Source: Liquidambar formosana (lineage: Eukaryota > Streptophyta > Magnoliopsida > Saxifragales > Altingiaceae). From it: a DNA stretch of 64,000 bases. Position numbers and translations under genes: made by a program. Every line of letters starts with the position of its first letter. Positions within the stretch are counted from its first letter, which is position 1. The notes beneath the pieces were generated by a model. The model was not told the DNA's origin. It worked only from the letters and a program-made list of their open reading frames with translations, and did no database searches. Shown here in pieces: positions 9,807-22,667 of the stretch. Where the stretch lies: positions 30,033,359-30,097,358 of the forward strand of contig CM077824.1 in NCBI GenBank assembly GCA_039720395.1. The letters run 5' to 3'.

Positions 9807-12093
9807 CCCCCTTATACTTCAGCAATGGGGGAGGGAATTCCTGAAGGGGAGGCATGTGTGAGACTTGGAGGCTATGGCAGCCATCCTTAGGGTAGTTTAA
9901 CCTAAACTTAGAGTGAGAGAGTGTGAGAGAAAGCTTGAAGGAAGGCTGGAGCATTGCTTGAAGGCTTGAAGGAGGTTGTTTCCAGCAGCACACAAGAGGA
10001 GGAGGACTCTCTACAGCAGCCACAAAAGGTATACCCCTCCCCCTTTCTCTCTTTCATTCAAACTAGGGTTTCTTGCATAGCTTTGCATTACTTCATGTTA
10101 AAAGCTTATTGTTTTATCATGTGTTGATGCTTCTAATGCTTAGAATACATGATTAGGATATTGTTTATGGCTGGTTTTGCATGATATAATGTCATTCTAT
10201 GTGGTTTTATGAGTCTTTGTGTTTTTAGGGTTTTTTAGAGTCTTTTCTAGGGTTTTACATGGAATAGTCATTATTTCATGTTCAAGTTTGTGTCTTTATC
10301 ATGTCTTATTGCTTCTATTAGTTAGTATGCATGATTAGGATAATATTCATGGGCTGTTTAGTATGCTAGGATGCTATTCCATGTGATTTACTGCATGTTT
10401 GGGACTTTAGGGTTTCCTTAGTGCTGAAATTGGTTTTCTACATGAAATAACACTTTTGCATATTGAAGCTTGTGTTTTTATTGTGTTTTGCTACTTCTAT
10501 TAGTTAGTATGCATGATTAGGATAATATTTGTGGGCTGTTTAGTATGCTAGGATGCTGTTCCATGTGATTTAATGCATGTTTGCAATTCTAGGGTTTCTC
10601 TTGTGCTGAAATTAGGTTCTTACTTAGAATAGCTATATTTCATGTGCAAGCTTGTGTTTTTATCATGTGTTGATGCTTCTATTGATTAATATGCATGATT
10701 AAAATGATGTCCACAATGAGTTTTGCATGATTTAGAGTTATTTTATGTGATTTTGAGCACAATTGTGATTCTAGGGTTTCATTCATCCTTGTATTAGGAA
10801 AGTAGCATATAGCATGATAGCTTAGGGTTTTTCTTTGTGTTTTCTTCATGGTTGATATATATGTGCTGCATATTTGATAACTATGATATTTCTAGCATTC
10901 ATATAGTTGATTTTAGGGTTTTTTGCATGTCATTGCATGTAGGGTTGAATTAGGGTTTTAGTTAGCTTATGATTCATGTTGTTGCATGACTTGTGGTTGA
11001 TTTTAAACCTTATTTCAATTCTGTCCAGATCTGTTATTTGTCTTTGATATGATATTTTGAGCATGTGTTAGCCCATGTTTGGGCACGATAATGGCTTGAT
11101 TTGGAATCTAGTTTGCTTGGTTGGTATTTTTGGTATGTTTTGCATGGAAATTGCAAGTGCTTTGACAGGTACAACAGGTGCAACTACCCCACCAATGTGG
11201 GGTGGTTATTTTGGCTATCGTGAGATGAAATCTTACAAATAAGGTAATTACCCTATGCAATAGGGTGGTTACTTTGACAGGTTGCTTTTGCTTAAGGTAA
11301 GTAGGGTGTGAGGGTGCCCCAATTCACCCTTCTTTCCTTCCTTTGAAAGTTTCCCTTTCTCCCCCCCCCCCAGGGTTGTTTCCTAATAGAGGGGTATGGT
11401 AGATTCTATAGTTTCCTTTCAATAAAAAATACCTTTTAAATCAAAGTTTCCATCTTTTATCAAAATTCCATATTTTACCAAAAATCTTTTGAGAATCATT
11501 TATTTTGGAAACTTACCATGTTTTACTTGAAAGGAAACTTAGGGTTTACCATAGGCCTTGATTAGGTTATAACCCTATTCCCTTTCGAACTACGTGGACT
11601 TTGATCCATGTATTTCCATACATGGTACGTAGGCGCTCTTCGTGATGTTCAAGTCCGCCCTAGGATACTAAGTATCCTAGGTTTTCTTCTCCCCCCTCTT
11701 TCTTTTTCTGTTTTTCTTTGATTTACTTGATTATATGGATGAATGGATGAATGATATGCATGCTGTCCTGTGATGATAACTGTTGATTTGTGTGTGATTA
11801 AGACTTTGATTTAGCCCAATTGAATTAAGAGACCGTTTAGGGCGATATGGGTGCCTATAGGCTTTGCCTAGAACCTTCCCATATCGTAACTTAGCCTCCG
11901 AATCCCCGATTTCTCTGGTTTCCAAAAGGTCATTTGCCTTTCCATTTTTAAATATGGAGTCAATCTTTTGTTTTCCTAAAACAAAACTGTTTTTTAGGGT
12001 TTTCCTTATTTCCTTTAAAAAATAAGGTGGCGACTCCTTTTCCTTTTTCAAACCTAAAACCCCTCGTGGGCCTTAACTTTTTTAGGGTTCACA

Positions 12094-12506
12094 GGGGTAA
12101 TTACTAATTTTCCCTTTAGAATAGCTGGTTTGCTACTACCTACCACAATCAATCGGGCTTGAGGGCCCGATCGATCGGTGCCCTCCTGGAAACTTTATTT
12201 TGCTTTTGTCAACCCGGATCGATTGGGCATTTTTCAGCTATTATTTCTACCCTATTAAATAATCCTGAACCATGTTTTAATTTAAATGGTTGTGATAATT
12301 TGATTAGATTAAATTTTATCCTTTGAGATTTGGTGCAACCCCCACAAAGTGGGATGACATGGTTTTCTCTTGATTAGAGTTAGCGCTGTAATTATCAATT
12401 TATTGTTTTTGTATTTTCTTATGTTATGTTTACTCTCTCTTTGCATTCTTTTTTAATTGTATTTCTTACACTTCTCAACAATATTATCAAATAATTTATA
12501 AATCAG
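12094..12506. other. AT-rich stretch without genes
   Basis: No coding signal. The last 130 bases are T-rich and end in AG directly before the HAD-like exon, so this may be what remains of an intron whose upstream part was displaced by the Tat element. Confidence 0.4.
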
Positions 12507-12744
12507 CTATGGCCATGGCTGGTGTAGATGCTTATGATTCTATTGCTGTGGGTGATTCTCTCCATCATGACATCAAGGGTGCAAATTTTGCTAGAATCCA
12601 ATCGGCATTTATCACTGGTGGAATACATGCAACTGAACTTGGACTTGGTAGTTTTGGTGAAGTTGCAGATTCATCTTCTGTAAAGCTCTTGCATCAAAAT
12701 ATGGTGCTTATCTATCATATGTTTTACCCTCATTTACATGGTAG
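12507..12744 (+). pseudogene. Last exon of a HAD-family hydrolase gene, frameshifted
   Basis: After an AG acceptor at 12505-12506 the frame encodes AMAGVDAYDSIAVGDSLHHDIKGAN and FITGGIHATELGLGSFGEVA, recognisable as the C-terminal part of plant haloacid-dehalogenase-like hydrolases (subfamily IIA, nagD-like). GDSLHHDIKGAN is the acidic Mg-binding motif of the fold. A one-base deletion near 12680 shifts the frame; the other frame then gives ASKYGAY...LPSFTW and a TAG at 12742-12744, the family's usual end. No upstream exon is present between the Tat LTR and this exon. It may be a broken gene end or a captured fragment. Probably not functional. Confidence 0.7.
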
Positions 12745-13189
12745 AACTCATCTTGGTAAGGTGTTTAATGATCTTAAAATTACAAAAGACTTGCAAATTT
12801 AATTAATACGGAGTAATCGAGAAATAGCGAGACCACCCTCCCCCACCCCTCCTTTTTTTTCTTCCCCCCAACTTGTTTGAATGCAATGGCTATAAATGTT
12901 GGGAAGGGAAGGGGGAGGAGTTCGTTTGGAAAAATTGACTTCTAATTTTACACTTTTATATATGTTTTTGAGACCAAAGAATGCTGCTAAATTTAATATT
13001 ACTGTATTAATGTAGTAGATCTATGAATTATGCTCCAAAAGTAGTTATAAAAATAAGGTGGTCACTTTTGAATGACCATTATTTAGGTAAAAAAGAGGAG
13101 TATTTGGTTTCTTCGCGCTTTATTTTCACCTTCATTTTCTTTTAACAATTCTGTTGCTTCAAGTGTCTTTCTGCTTTCAATTTGCTCCT
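12745..13189. other. Non-coding stretch
   Basis: Mixed AT-rich sequence with a short C-rich run near 12840-12870. I see no gene or clear repeat. Confidence 0.4.
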
Positions 13190-13384
13190 GAAGTGAAGGC
13201 GGAAATTGAGCAATTACTTTTGTCCAAACTACAGGTATGTTGAATGGCTGCGGGACATTGGTCTTCTTAAAAAGAACGGAAAGCTTCGAGTTTTATTGAC
13301 TTTAAAAGTTACCATACAACCACGGCTAAAGATGAATATCCTATGCCTACTGCTGGCCTTTTGGTTGATGGTTTAGACTTTAGA
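13190..13384 (+). pseudogene. Relic of a Ty3/gypsy reverse transcriptase
   Basis: In shifting frames this reads EVKAEIEQLLLSK, then RYVEWLRDIGLLKKNGKLRV, then DFK and TTAKDEYPMPTAGLLVDG. It follows the RT finger/palm start of plant gypsy elements (usual form WLANIVPVKKKNG.RVC.DFRDLN...PKDEYPMP). At least two frameshifts and a stop are present. It is older than the Tat copies and not closely like their RT. Confidence 0.65.
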
Positions 13385-14393
13385 AAATAAGACATGAAAT
13401 ATTTTCTTTCACATATGGAGCCTCTGGCTTTAATAATGAAGTTAACTACGAAAGTGCCTTTAGGTGCCAAGGGTCAATTGGCACCGACGAATGCATTATT
13501 AGGCCCTTAGCCTTGAGAATGCGTGGGCCACGTATTTGAATTGAAGCTCCAATCCTCAATAATATGTCGGTTTTGAATTTTTGAAAAAAAATAAGAACCC
13601 GAGGCCTAACATCAAATAACAAATGTTGGCCATAATGGAACCTAGACTGTTATATTTTATTGGCATTAATTCTAGCATTTCGCTGAATCCGCATGTTGTA
13701 TATAGTCGTGGCCCAAGCATGCTTTTTGACGGTGGAGGCCCCCAAGGCTAAAAGTATTGTTGCAGTCCTGATTCTTCTGGATATTTTAAATTGTTTCAAC
13801 AGCTCCCATTTCGTCGTTTGGTATATGGACAAAGTAATCCAAGCTCAAGAAAGTTTAAAATATCCAGAAACTCATTGGTAATGCCCATCCAAAAACTTAT
13901 CGAGGGTTGCCACGGTTTGAAATAAGTTTACGTATATGAGCTGGACCTGAGACATGTATATTGTCTCGTCTCTTTTCTTTCAAGTGAAAAAACGTGCTTC
14001 ATTACCTCTTGTTTTTTATATTTTTGTACGTGGATGCCTCAAGAAAAGAATCTTATACTATTCCACTCACATGTTTTCATTATTTAAGGGAAGAATAAAG
14101 ATAGGTGAAACCGTGAAACATTTTTTTGTTTGGCACATGACGTCCTCCCAGTCCATATCTATCAAGCAATTAGACCACAAAGGTCATTAAAATGGCTTTG
14201 AGAGGAGTGATGAGAGTTGAATCGAAAACCTCGTATTTAGGAAGAGGCTCATAAACCATTCGGTTCACTCTTCAAAGTGAAAGATGAACAGTTTCCAACT
14301 ATTATAAATATTAAATATATAATAACCAATTAAGTAATATTTTTTTATTTTATTATTAGTATTTTTTTAAGGAACGCCAATCCTACTAGCTAA
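13385..14393. other. Stretch with no recognised gene
   Basis: Short open frames on both strands (60-78 codons) show no known domain or codon bias. No clear repeat structure. Confidence 0.35.
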
Positions 14394-14861
14394 TAGGGGT
14401 GCAACTCAGTTTGGGCCAAGGATACATCTGGATTGAATTACATTAATTTTGAACCTCAAAAATTGGATCAGAACTAGACTGAAAATTGTATTGGACTGGA
14501 CCCGACTGGACCAACAAAAAGGGTCCAATTCTCAGTTTTTTTTTTTTGTTGTAAAAAGTAATAACTTTATTGAATAAGTATTATTATTTATTCAATAATA
14601 CTTATATATGGAGTATAATATATTAATATAAACATATAATTATATATATAATCATATATATTTTTATATTTTTTTTCGTAATTCGGGAATTGGTCCGGGC
14701 TGGTTCTGAAACTCTCTAAACCATGGATCTGACCGAATTCATCGGTTCTCAAAATTATGGTCCGAGAACCAGACCGATTAGTGTTTGGCCTAGACCAGAT
14801 TGGACTAAATTGCTTGGAACAGTCCGGTTCTCAAGTCTACCCGAACTAAGTTGCACTCTTA
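14394..14861. mobile_element. hAT-like non-autonomous element (diverged)
   Basis: The ends are inverted: TAGGGGTGCAACTCAGTTTGG at the left, and the complement of TAAGAGTGCAACTTAGTTCGG at the right. The interior holds GGTCCGG/CCGGACC-type repeats typical of this element type. No clean target duplication, so the borders are provisional. Confidence 0.45.
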
Positions 14862-16104
14862 GTTTAAATAGTCTAAATATTTTAGATTTATTCGGTATAC
14901 CAAGCCTGAACAAAATGCGATTTACAAATATAACTCAACAACGTTTGATGGGAAAAAACACATCTTTTCATCATTAAAAGCATTTGAACTGATCATTTGT
15001 TAGTTTATTTTTCAAAAAACATAAGAAATACGAACAATATTTAATATTTAAGAGATATTAGTGGTTAGGGTTTGTGAGAGAGTAAAGATTTATGAATGGA
15101 GTAAGGGTTTTTGAGTGAAGGGGTTTTCATGATTATGGTTATGTGTGGTGGGTCTGTAAAGCAAATTTATATTTTTATTTAAATCACTTTGTCCTTAATT
15201 GTCATTTTATTGAAGGATAGAATAATAATAATAAATTTCATTAAATGGTATATGTATAAAGAAAAAACCATAGTGTAAATAGTTGCGCCCATATTATTGC
15301 CATCACAATATATAATTCCTAATTATCTCCACTAATTTTAAATATTTTTATGGTTTTATGAATAATATAAAACGTTTTCACCAAAGAGCAGATACATAGG
15401 ACCACAGAGAAGGGACAAAAACGTGGGACGACTGACTTGGCCATTTCCCATTAGTTGATACAAAAAAATGGCCCTAAGAGAATCTTGGGCATCCATACCA
15501 AAAAGACTAAAAACCCACTTTCCTATTAAAATCAAATACCCAACCGAAAATCACAGTCAAAATAAAAAAGCAAGAACCAACACAAAAAAACCAACGATCT
15601 TCATTTTGAAAATTCAAATAACAACCAAAAAAGGAGAGAAATCAAAGTAAAATCAAAATAAAATCATAAAGTTAAAAATGCAGATAAACTCATTAAGCAT
15701 ACCTTGATGCAATCAGCAGCAGAAAAATCAAGATAAAAAAATTATATCCAATCAGTAGCAAAAAAATCAAGATAAAAAAAATTTGATCTAACCAGTAGGG
15801 AAATTATTTAGAATTATCTAGATAATTAGGATAATTATTTAGAATTATCTATAAAATAAAGATAATTATCTTGAAAAATCAATATAATTTCAAGATAATT
15901 ATCCTTTAAAATCCAAATGATACAAACAATAAGGGGAACAAAAAAGGGAGATGAAGAACAACCAGACAAATCCATTATTGGATCCTTTAAGAACGAGGTG
16001 AAGGCATTGTAGAAATCACACCCATCGAATTCCTCAAACAGCGATAAGTCATGGCAGAATTATCTAGATAATCTTGGAAGAGAGAGAGAGTTTATGACTC
16101 CTTT
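14862..16104. other. AT-rich intergenic DNA with one hairpin
   Basis: No gene recognised. It contains a perfect 16-bp inverted repeat, GATAATTATCTTGAAA (15861-15876) and its complement (15888-15903), within a run of ATTATCTAGATAATT-like motifs. Confidence 0.5.
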
Positions 16105-16112
16105 GTTCCCAC

Positions 16113-16727
16113 TAGGGGTGTTCGTGGTTCAGTTTGGTTCGGTTTTAGGGTAGATTTTAAACCAAACTATTATACTTCGGTTTTTTCTTTCCCAAACCAA
16201 AATCAAACCATACTATAAAAAAAACCAAACCAAACCAAACCATAAAATTTCGGTTTGGTTCGGTTTGGTTCGGTTTTGGTTTTATCCTATCAAGTGGCAA
16301 CAAATAATTGAAAATGAAAAAAATGACAAGCCAAACTCCAAATAAAAATATTTTTAATAAAATCATTACATTAGCAACTAAAAAAAACATTAAACATTAT
16401 ATCAAAATAGAAAAGTATTGACTTATGTAAATCCAAGTTCAAATCTCCAATCTAATACGTGTCAATATCTCACACAACATTAATAGCTAGTTTAACACAT
16501 GCCAATCTAATAAAGGAAAAACAATAATAAAGTTAAAACCTACAAAAAGCAAGCCCATTTTAAACGTCTTTATTCCTGTAGTGTACTATTATTTTGAATT
16601 TATTACTTATTCTGCTCTTATTAGAATAGAAAATTTACTAACTAAGTTTATTTTGAATCTATTACCTATTCTTCCCTTATTAAAATAGAAAATTTACAAA
16701 CTAAGTTTAATATGTAATATATAAAAT

Positions 16728-16765
<38 letters not shown>

Positions 16766-16949
16766 TTTTTCGGTTTTTTCGGTTTGGTTTGGTTTTTTAA
16801 ACATGTAAACCAAAACCAAACCAATTTAATTTGGTTTTCTAAAATTGGAACCAAAACCAAACCTAATGATAAAAGAACCAAACCAAACCGACCGGTTTGA
16901 TTTGGTTCGATTTGGTTTTTGGTTTTAACCAAAACCATGAACACCCCTA
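16113..16949. mobile_element. hAT-like non-autonomous element, 837 bp
   Basis: Terminal inverted repeats TAGGGGTGTTCGTGGTT and the complement of TAGGGGTGTTCATGGTT, flanked by 8-bp direct repeats GTTCCCAC (16105-16112) and GTTGCCAC (16950-16957) with one mismatch. Eight-base duplications are the hAT signature. The interior is full of GGTTTGGTT / AACCAAACC and an (AT)n run near 16731-16758. No transposase. Confidence 0.75.
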
Positions 16950-17106
16950 GTTGCCACGGCTGACTCCTCTAATGCCATGGCCCTGTAGATCTAGTTGTAG
17001 GTTTGGTGTGGGCTCCGTCATGGCCTCATGGATGGCTTTACTGTGTTTGATGGAAATAGAGAGAGAAAGAGATGAAAGAGGAGAGAGAGGAAAAGAAAAG
17101 TATTTG

Positions 17107-17781
17107 TAGGGGTGCTCACGGGTCTGTTTGGGTCGGTTTGGGGTTCATTCGCAACCTACCCACAACTTATCTGGTGAACTAAATTCCCACCCACATCCGC
17201 CCATATGATTGGGCGGTTTTAACCCACAAACCATGCGGATTGGTGGGTGGGTTGCGGGCGGATTGGTGGATTTAAGTTTAGCTAGGCCTTACTTTACTTT
17301 TTAAAAATCCATCCATTTTATTTTGAATTTTTGAAGGCTTTCATACTGCATTTCAATTATTATAAATGTTGTTTTGGTCAAAACAAGCCATACAAATTAC
17401 AAAATAACAATTAACTTGGGAAAAAAATAAAATTAAACAAGCATAAATATAAAAACAAAAAGATAAAAGACTTCACAATGCAAAAAACTGATTCAATATC
17501 GGTAAGAGATAAGGTCATCCTCCATTTGCCATGTGTCCAATGTAATATGAAGAACCAATGAGATACTACTACGTGTATAATCTAATAAAGTATAAAAATA
17601 TGCGGGCAGGTGGGTTTTAGTCGGTTTTTATATTTTAAAACCGCAACCACCCACGAAACCGCAAAAAAATAAAATTCTAAACCACTATCCACCCACCCAA
17701 TTGGTTGAAACTGCCTAATGCCTTCGGGTTAGGTCGGATTGGGCGGTTTTTGCAGGTCTAGTTGGTGAGTGAGTACCCCTA
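17107..17781. mobile_element. hAT-like non-autonomous element, 675 bp, perfect duplication
   Basis: Starts TAGGGGTGCTCAC and ends GTGAGTGAGTACCCCTA. Flanked by perfect 8-bp direct repeats AGTATTTG (17099-17106 and 17782-17789). It ends about 750 bases upstream of the GAD TATA box. Confidence 0.8.
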
Positions 17782-17789
17782 AGTATTTG

Positions 17790-18534
17790 TACATATGAAA
17801 GAGAGAGAGAAAAGAATCTAAAAGGGGGTGATTTGATTTGGTATGATAAAGAGAGAGTTTTTTGGAAAAGGGGATGGGATTAAATAAAGGCCAGAGAATC
17901 TTATGGAGAGAGATCTGTACAACGAGAGAGAGAGAGAGCGAGAGAGAGAGTGAAAGAGAGAGATTTCGTTTGCAAGGGATGGGATTGTCCGTCTCCAATG
18001 TTGGGGTAATTTTGTACTTTCTCAATTTCGGTCTATAAAGTGGTCTCACGGGCTGGTCTTCTAATTCATTTCTTTTTCACAAAAACTAATTAGGTTGTTC
18101 ATTAAAAAGCATTATTTTGAATAATTTTGTAGAATAATTTTTTTTTACAAAATTGGTCATTTAAATATATTTTTAATCATTTTTAATATTAAAAAAAAAT
18201 GTACAAAAGAAACGGATACTTTAAATGGTCAAAAAATCAATTTAAATGTAAGATTTTGGAAAAAAATTTCCTCTAAAAACTTGTTCAAAATTATGTTTAA
18301 TTTGCAATGAACAAAACAGTTGGTTTTCATGAAAATTTTTTATATTTTTATAAAATTTTAAAAATTTTAAAATTAGTGAGAATGCTAAAAAATTTGCGGT
18401 GACAATAACGTGCCTGGTAATAACAATAAACTATTGAACAGGAAGCCCCATTATTCATGCAAACAGGACCACCCTCGCTATTTAATTATTTTATTTTATT
18501 GAAGTTTTCTTGGTCTTGACTCTCTCCACCAGTC
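17790..18534. promoter_or_regulatory. GAD upstream region
   Basis: No gene. It has a (GA)n microsatellite at about 17922-17965 and AT-rich sequence after 18060. As the unique sequence between the hAT-like element and the GAD TATA box, it is the likely proximal promoter. I name no transcription-factor sites because short motifs cannot be told from chance. Confidence 0.4.
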
Positions 18535-18542
18535 TATATAAA
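18535..18542 (+). promoter_or_regulatory. GAD TATA box
   Basis: TATATAAA, 77 bases before the GAD start codon. The 5' leader that follows is rich in CTCT/TTTC, ending CTCCACCATGG, a good plant start context. Confidence 0.65.
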
Positions 18543-18618
18543 GTCCCTAGATCTGCAATATGTTTACCAATCGTTCAATCTCTCAACATCTTCCTCTCTC
18601 TTTCTCTCTGTCTCCACC

Positions 18619-21600
18619 ATGGTTCTCTCCAAGACATCGTCGGAGTCCGATGTTTCAGTGCACTCAACCTTTGCTTCTCGCTACGTTCGCACTTCGCTTC
18701 CCAGGTGATTTCTGTTTTTTCGATTTTTCTACCATTTGTGTTAGAGATGGCATTATGATATATGATATATAACTGGGCGACGGTGGCCGGTGATGGTTGC
18801 AGGTTCAAGATGCTGGAAAACTCGATCCCAAAGGATGCGGCGTACCAGATCATCAACGACGAGCTTATGTTGGACGGCAACCCAAGGCTAAACCTGGCTT
18901 CCTTCGTCACCACTTGGATGGAGCCGGAATGTGATAAGCTCGTCATGGCTGCCATTAACAAGAATTACGTCGACATGGATGAGTATCCTGTCACCACTGA
19001 ACTCCAGGTAATTGAAGCTACTCTTCTAGATTAACGTACCCTAATCACATGCACATTATATTTTCTCTGCTATTTTCTGCCTATCGATTAATTGGAGCAA
19101 AGAGGTATGATATATAGATTTAACCTAACATCGTGTTATTAATTATTTAAATCTAACAATGACCGAAGGCATCGGTGCTCCGATATGATGCTCTATCATA
19201 TAATATAATATAGATTTTAGTTTGTCTTCATATAGGGTTCATCACTCTAGCCCATGGCCTATGGGAAAATCTTTAAAATTATATAGGTCACATCTAGAGC
19301 AAGTTGATGTTTTAAGTAATAAAAATATTTTAAATACAATTTTTTTTGTGAATATTTTAGTCAAGAATGGGCTGGTAATGTGCAGCCTCAGCCTGCGTTG
19401 GCACCATTACTTCTTCCATCATTAGGCCACAAACATGTCTTACTGGATAACGTACCAAATATTAGCTGGTTTGATGCAAATATGGACAAGACTTTTTCGC
19501 TGGGAGACCAATCTGAGTGTTGGACATCTTCTTTTTTCTTTTTTTTTTTCTTTTTTTTTATTTTTTATTTTATTTGTGTCATGGCCTATGTCACTTAACC
19601 TGGTTTGTGCATCACCAAAGAATGAAACAGAGTGTACGTGCTTGCCTTCTTTACTTTCTTACCATTTTTAAAAATACAAATCCTGAGAAATTCTCTATTC
19701 CTCCTGAAATATCTATCCAGCTGGATTCTTCCCTATCCCACAATATTTAATGCAAACTTTTTTTTTGGCCAAGACAGTATTTAATACATACAGAGTATTA
19801 AATTCTTAACAAAATAAAAACTTCATACTGCCTAGAGTAGAATAGTTGGCCCGTGTTGGTAGCTATATATCAATATATGCCACTGCCTTCTTTTATGGGG
19901 CCAACAACCCTCGGGGCTTTTTTTAGTCTTAAGTGGTAATGCGCATTACCAAATAAAAACTTCATGCGTTAGCCTTAATCTGTGTTTGGAAATTAGCTGG
20001 ACTCAAATCTATACATGCAGCCTCAGCCAATAAAATTAGAAATTACGGAGTAAATTTTTTTTATAAAAATATCCTTCAAAAAAAAAAAATTATAGTAATA
20101 AATAATAAATGTTTCATTGAATTATATAGAGTTTTTGCTAATTTTAAAAAAATATATCTATTCAAGATTTTTTTTAAAAAAAAATAAAAATAAAATAATG
20201 AAAGACTACTAGCTAGGCCATAAAAAGTGAGATAAAGATGGGTGATAAAATGTGGGTGAAATAGTATTTTCCAAATAATATAGAGTCATTAAAATCTTAA
20301 GTCAATCATGTGCATGTAATGTGACTAATTTTCTTCATTTTTACTAAAAGCACATTGCCACATGAGTGTTAGAACATCTCCCTTGCATTTGAGATATTTT
20401 GGTAAGTTAAAACTACTTAAAAGTTATTCTCTCTATTCCTATTTAAGCGGCCTACTTTCTTTTTTGGGATATTTCAAAATTATTGTCCCATTCAAAAAGT
20501 CAATGATTTTTTTTATTTGATTTCCTAAAATACCCTTAAAAGGGTATTCTCTTTTTACAATATTTTGTGCACTGAGGATAAAATTGAAATATTGAAACAT
20601 ATGAGTTGATGTGAAAGCATTTAATAGGACCTCCTAAAAGAACATGTTTTTTTTTCAATTGGAACGTTTAATTAGGAACGGAGGGAGTATTTTTTAGGTG
20701 AAAATGGTTCAAATTTTTTAGGTGAAAATGGTTCAAACTTTTTTTTTTTCCTTGCTCCAAAGAAAGCATAATTATTGGTTCTCTCTTTTAAACAAGGCAT
20801 AATTATATTCCTCATGCTTTTTCAACCAATAATAATAATTAACGTTTTTATCTGGAACTCCACTTCCAAATAACTTATGCAAAACTATTAGGTTACTTAC
20901 CTACAAAAGAGGGGAAGGCAAATAGCTAGATTAAGGTGCTTGATTCTTAGGGACCACACAAAACAAAGTATAAGGATGAGGTTATTGCCAGAGAAGAGAT
21001 GTTTGGCACCTCTGATAGATAATATTGCCCTTAGAACTTCAGAAGTCAAAAGGCTCAATTTTTATTCCTTCAATTAACCATGGTTCATACATTCCTAAAC
21101 TCATCTCAATTCCAATTAAGAATAATTCCCCCAGTCTCTCTCTTTCATACTTTCAAAAAATAAAAAATAAAAACTCAAACCATGCCCACAAAGAACTCCA
21201 TAGCAAAACCCCAAAATCAATGAAAAGGAGACAGCAACTCAAGTCTCCATTGGAAATTAGAAGACAAAAAATAGAGAGAAATTCCACAGGAAGAGAAAGC
21301 TCGTGGCTATGGGGCAAAAAAGATCAAAGCTTTTACACTACCTTCTCTTTACCATGCTTGAAATGGAGCAATCAAAAAGTTCTCAGATGCAAGAAAATCC
21401 CTTCAAATACACAAACCAAATCTCACTACTCCAAACTCCCTGATTCAAACACGATCCAACGCCAAACCTATCGGCGGCGTGTAAGGTGAGAAGGGGACGA
21501 AGGTCGCTCCTTTTTTGGTGAGGCCGATGCCGCTTCATCTTCTAGACACGGGTTTGACGATTAGGAATATAGGATAATGAGGGGGGAGATTGGGTAGGGA

Positions 21601-22634
21601 AGGTTCATGTCTGCCATTGATGAAGCATTGGAGAGGTATTGAAGATGTGACTGCCATAATTTATTTTAATTTTTCATCTTTTGAAGAGCTAGATTTTCGA
21701 GTTTTATGCTTCGATTAAAGGATCTCTTACACTTTCATAAAAGAGCTACCAAAACTTCAGATTTCATACATCCAAGAAATACATTGCCCGAGAGGCGTAA
21801 GATTGTCCAAAAAAACATAAACTATATGTATTCTCTTATTATCACATGTATTTTTGGAATTTAAATTTATGTGGCATTTGAACATTCAATTTATATATAT
21901 TTTAAATTTTTTTACTTACCGCAATATATATTTTTTTTTTAGCCTATATAACATATATTTATCCTATATACATTTACGAATAATTTACAATATATTATAC
22001 TGGGGAAGGGGATATTCGTCCAAAAAATAAATTATTCGATGGGACAGGTAAATGCAGTACGCACCCCACCCTCCATGATTATTGATAAATTCCTACTACC
22101 GAACCGAGTTGGTGAAATTAATTGAGCAAAGCTCTTCTAGAAAGTCCTAGTCCACGCTACGCAGTGAAGTGTCGATGGATGAGGAGGGTGCACGACCAGA
22201 AAAAAACAGGGAAAAATTAAGAGAAAAAAGAATGAGGGAACGTGGCACGCAGGTCTCCATTTTGAATTATCTAAAAGATCTTAATGATAATTTTTTGATT
22301 TTTTAAACTCGACCGTTAAAAATCCCATCTAACAATGGATTTGAGTTCGGCACGGTGATGAATTGTAACACCGAATCTCAGTCCCCTCAAACCCCACCAT
22401 TTTTGGATGAAAGCCATGGACCATCATTCTGAGTGATGGTAGCCCCACCTATCGACTTGTTTATCATAATAATAAAAAATAAAAAATAAAAAAAGGTAGA
22501 GTGGTGAGGAGTTGACGTTCAATTTGTCTACTCTTGAAAGTAATTACAGGGTCTGTCAAACCATCCGACAAACCTTTAAAAATAAAATGATAATTTGGTC
22601 CACATTCTTCCAAATTGGGTAAAGCTAGCTTCTT

Positions 22635-22667
<33 letters not shown>

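Larger units (their letters stand above)
1..12093 (+). mobile_element. Tat-type Ty3/gypsy LTR retrotransposon, copy 1 (3' part)
   Basis: The window opens inside pol, so gag, protease, most of RT and the 5' LTR lie outside it. The order seen is RNase H, second RNase H, integrase, then an antisense DUF7745-like ORF, an antisense seven-exon PMD gene, two hairpin repeat arrays, a purine run (AATGAGGGGCTTC, ending at 8867) and a 3' LTR. A second RNase H between the RT-linked RNase H and integrase is the known mark of the Tat lineage. The same order recurs on the opposite strand at 33354-52911, which fixes the internal structure. Pol has two in-frame stops and the PMD gene has a frameshift and a stop, so this copy is not autonomous. 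Confidence 0.88.
8868..12093 (+). repeat. 3' LTR of Tat copy 1
   Basis: Starts TGTCACACCCC directly after the purine run and ends GGTTCACA; about 3.2 kb. It aligns along its length with the LTRs at 33354-37499 and 49051-52140. Landmarks are a short palindrome at 9576-9611, TATAAATA at 9799-9806, and a 3' part containing AAATAAGGTGGCGACTCC. The last 40 bases differ from the other LTRs, which end GGGGTCCACA, so the 3' border is less sure. A target-site duplication cannot be tested because the 5' end is outside the window. Confidence 0.82.

Noticed and set aside
9673..10023. Antisense 116-codon open frame in the LTR, partly kept in other LTRs
   Set aside because: It crosses the LTR TATA box and is broken by frame changes in the copies at 36276-36719 and 49876-50313. 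Similarity follows from LTR homology, and no domain is visible.
13954..14190. 78-codon open frame
   Set aside because: No similarity I can recognise and no nearby promoter or splice signals. Left as intergenic.
21025..21489. 154-codon open frame in GAD intron 2
   Set aside because: Low-complexity Ser/Lys-rich product with no recognised domain, and the region is AT-rich intron. Probably chance.
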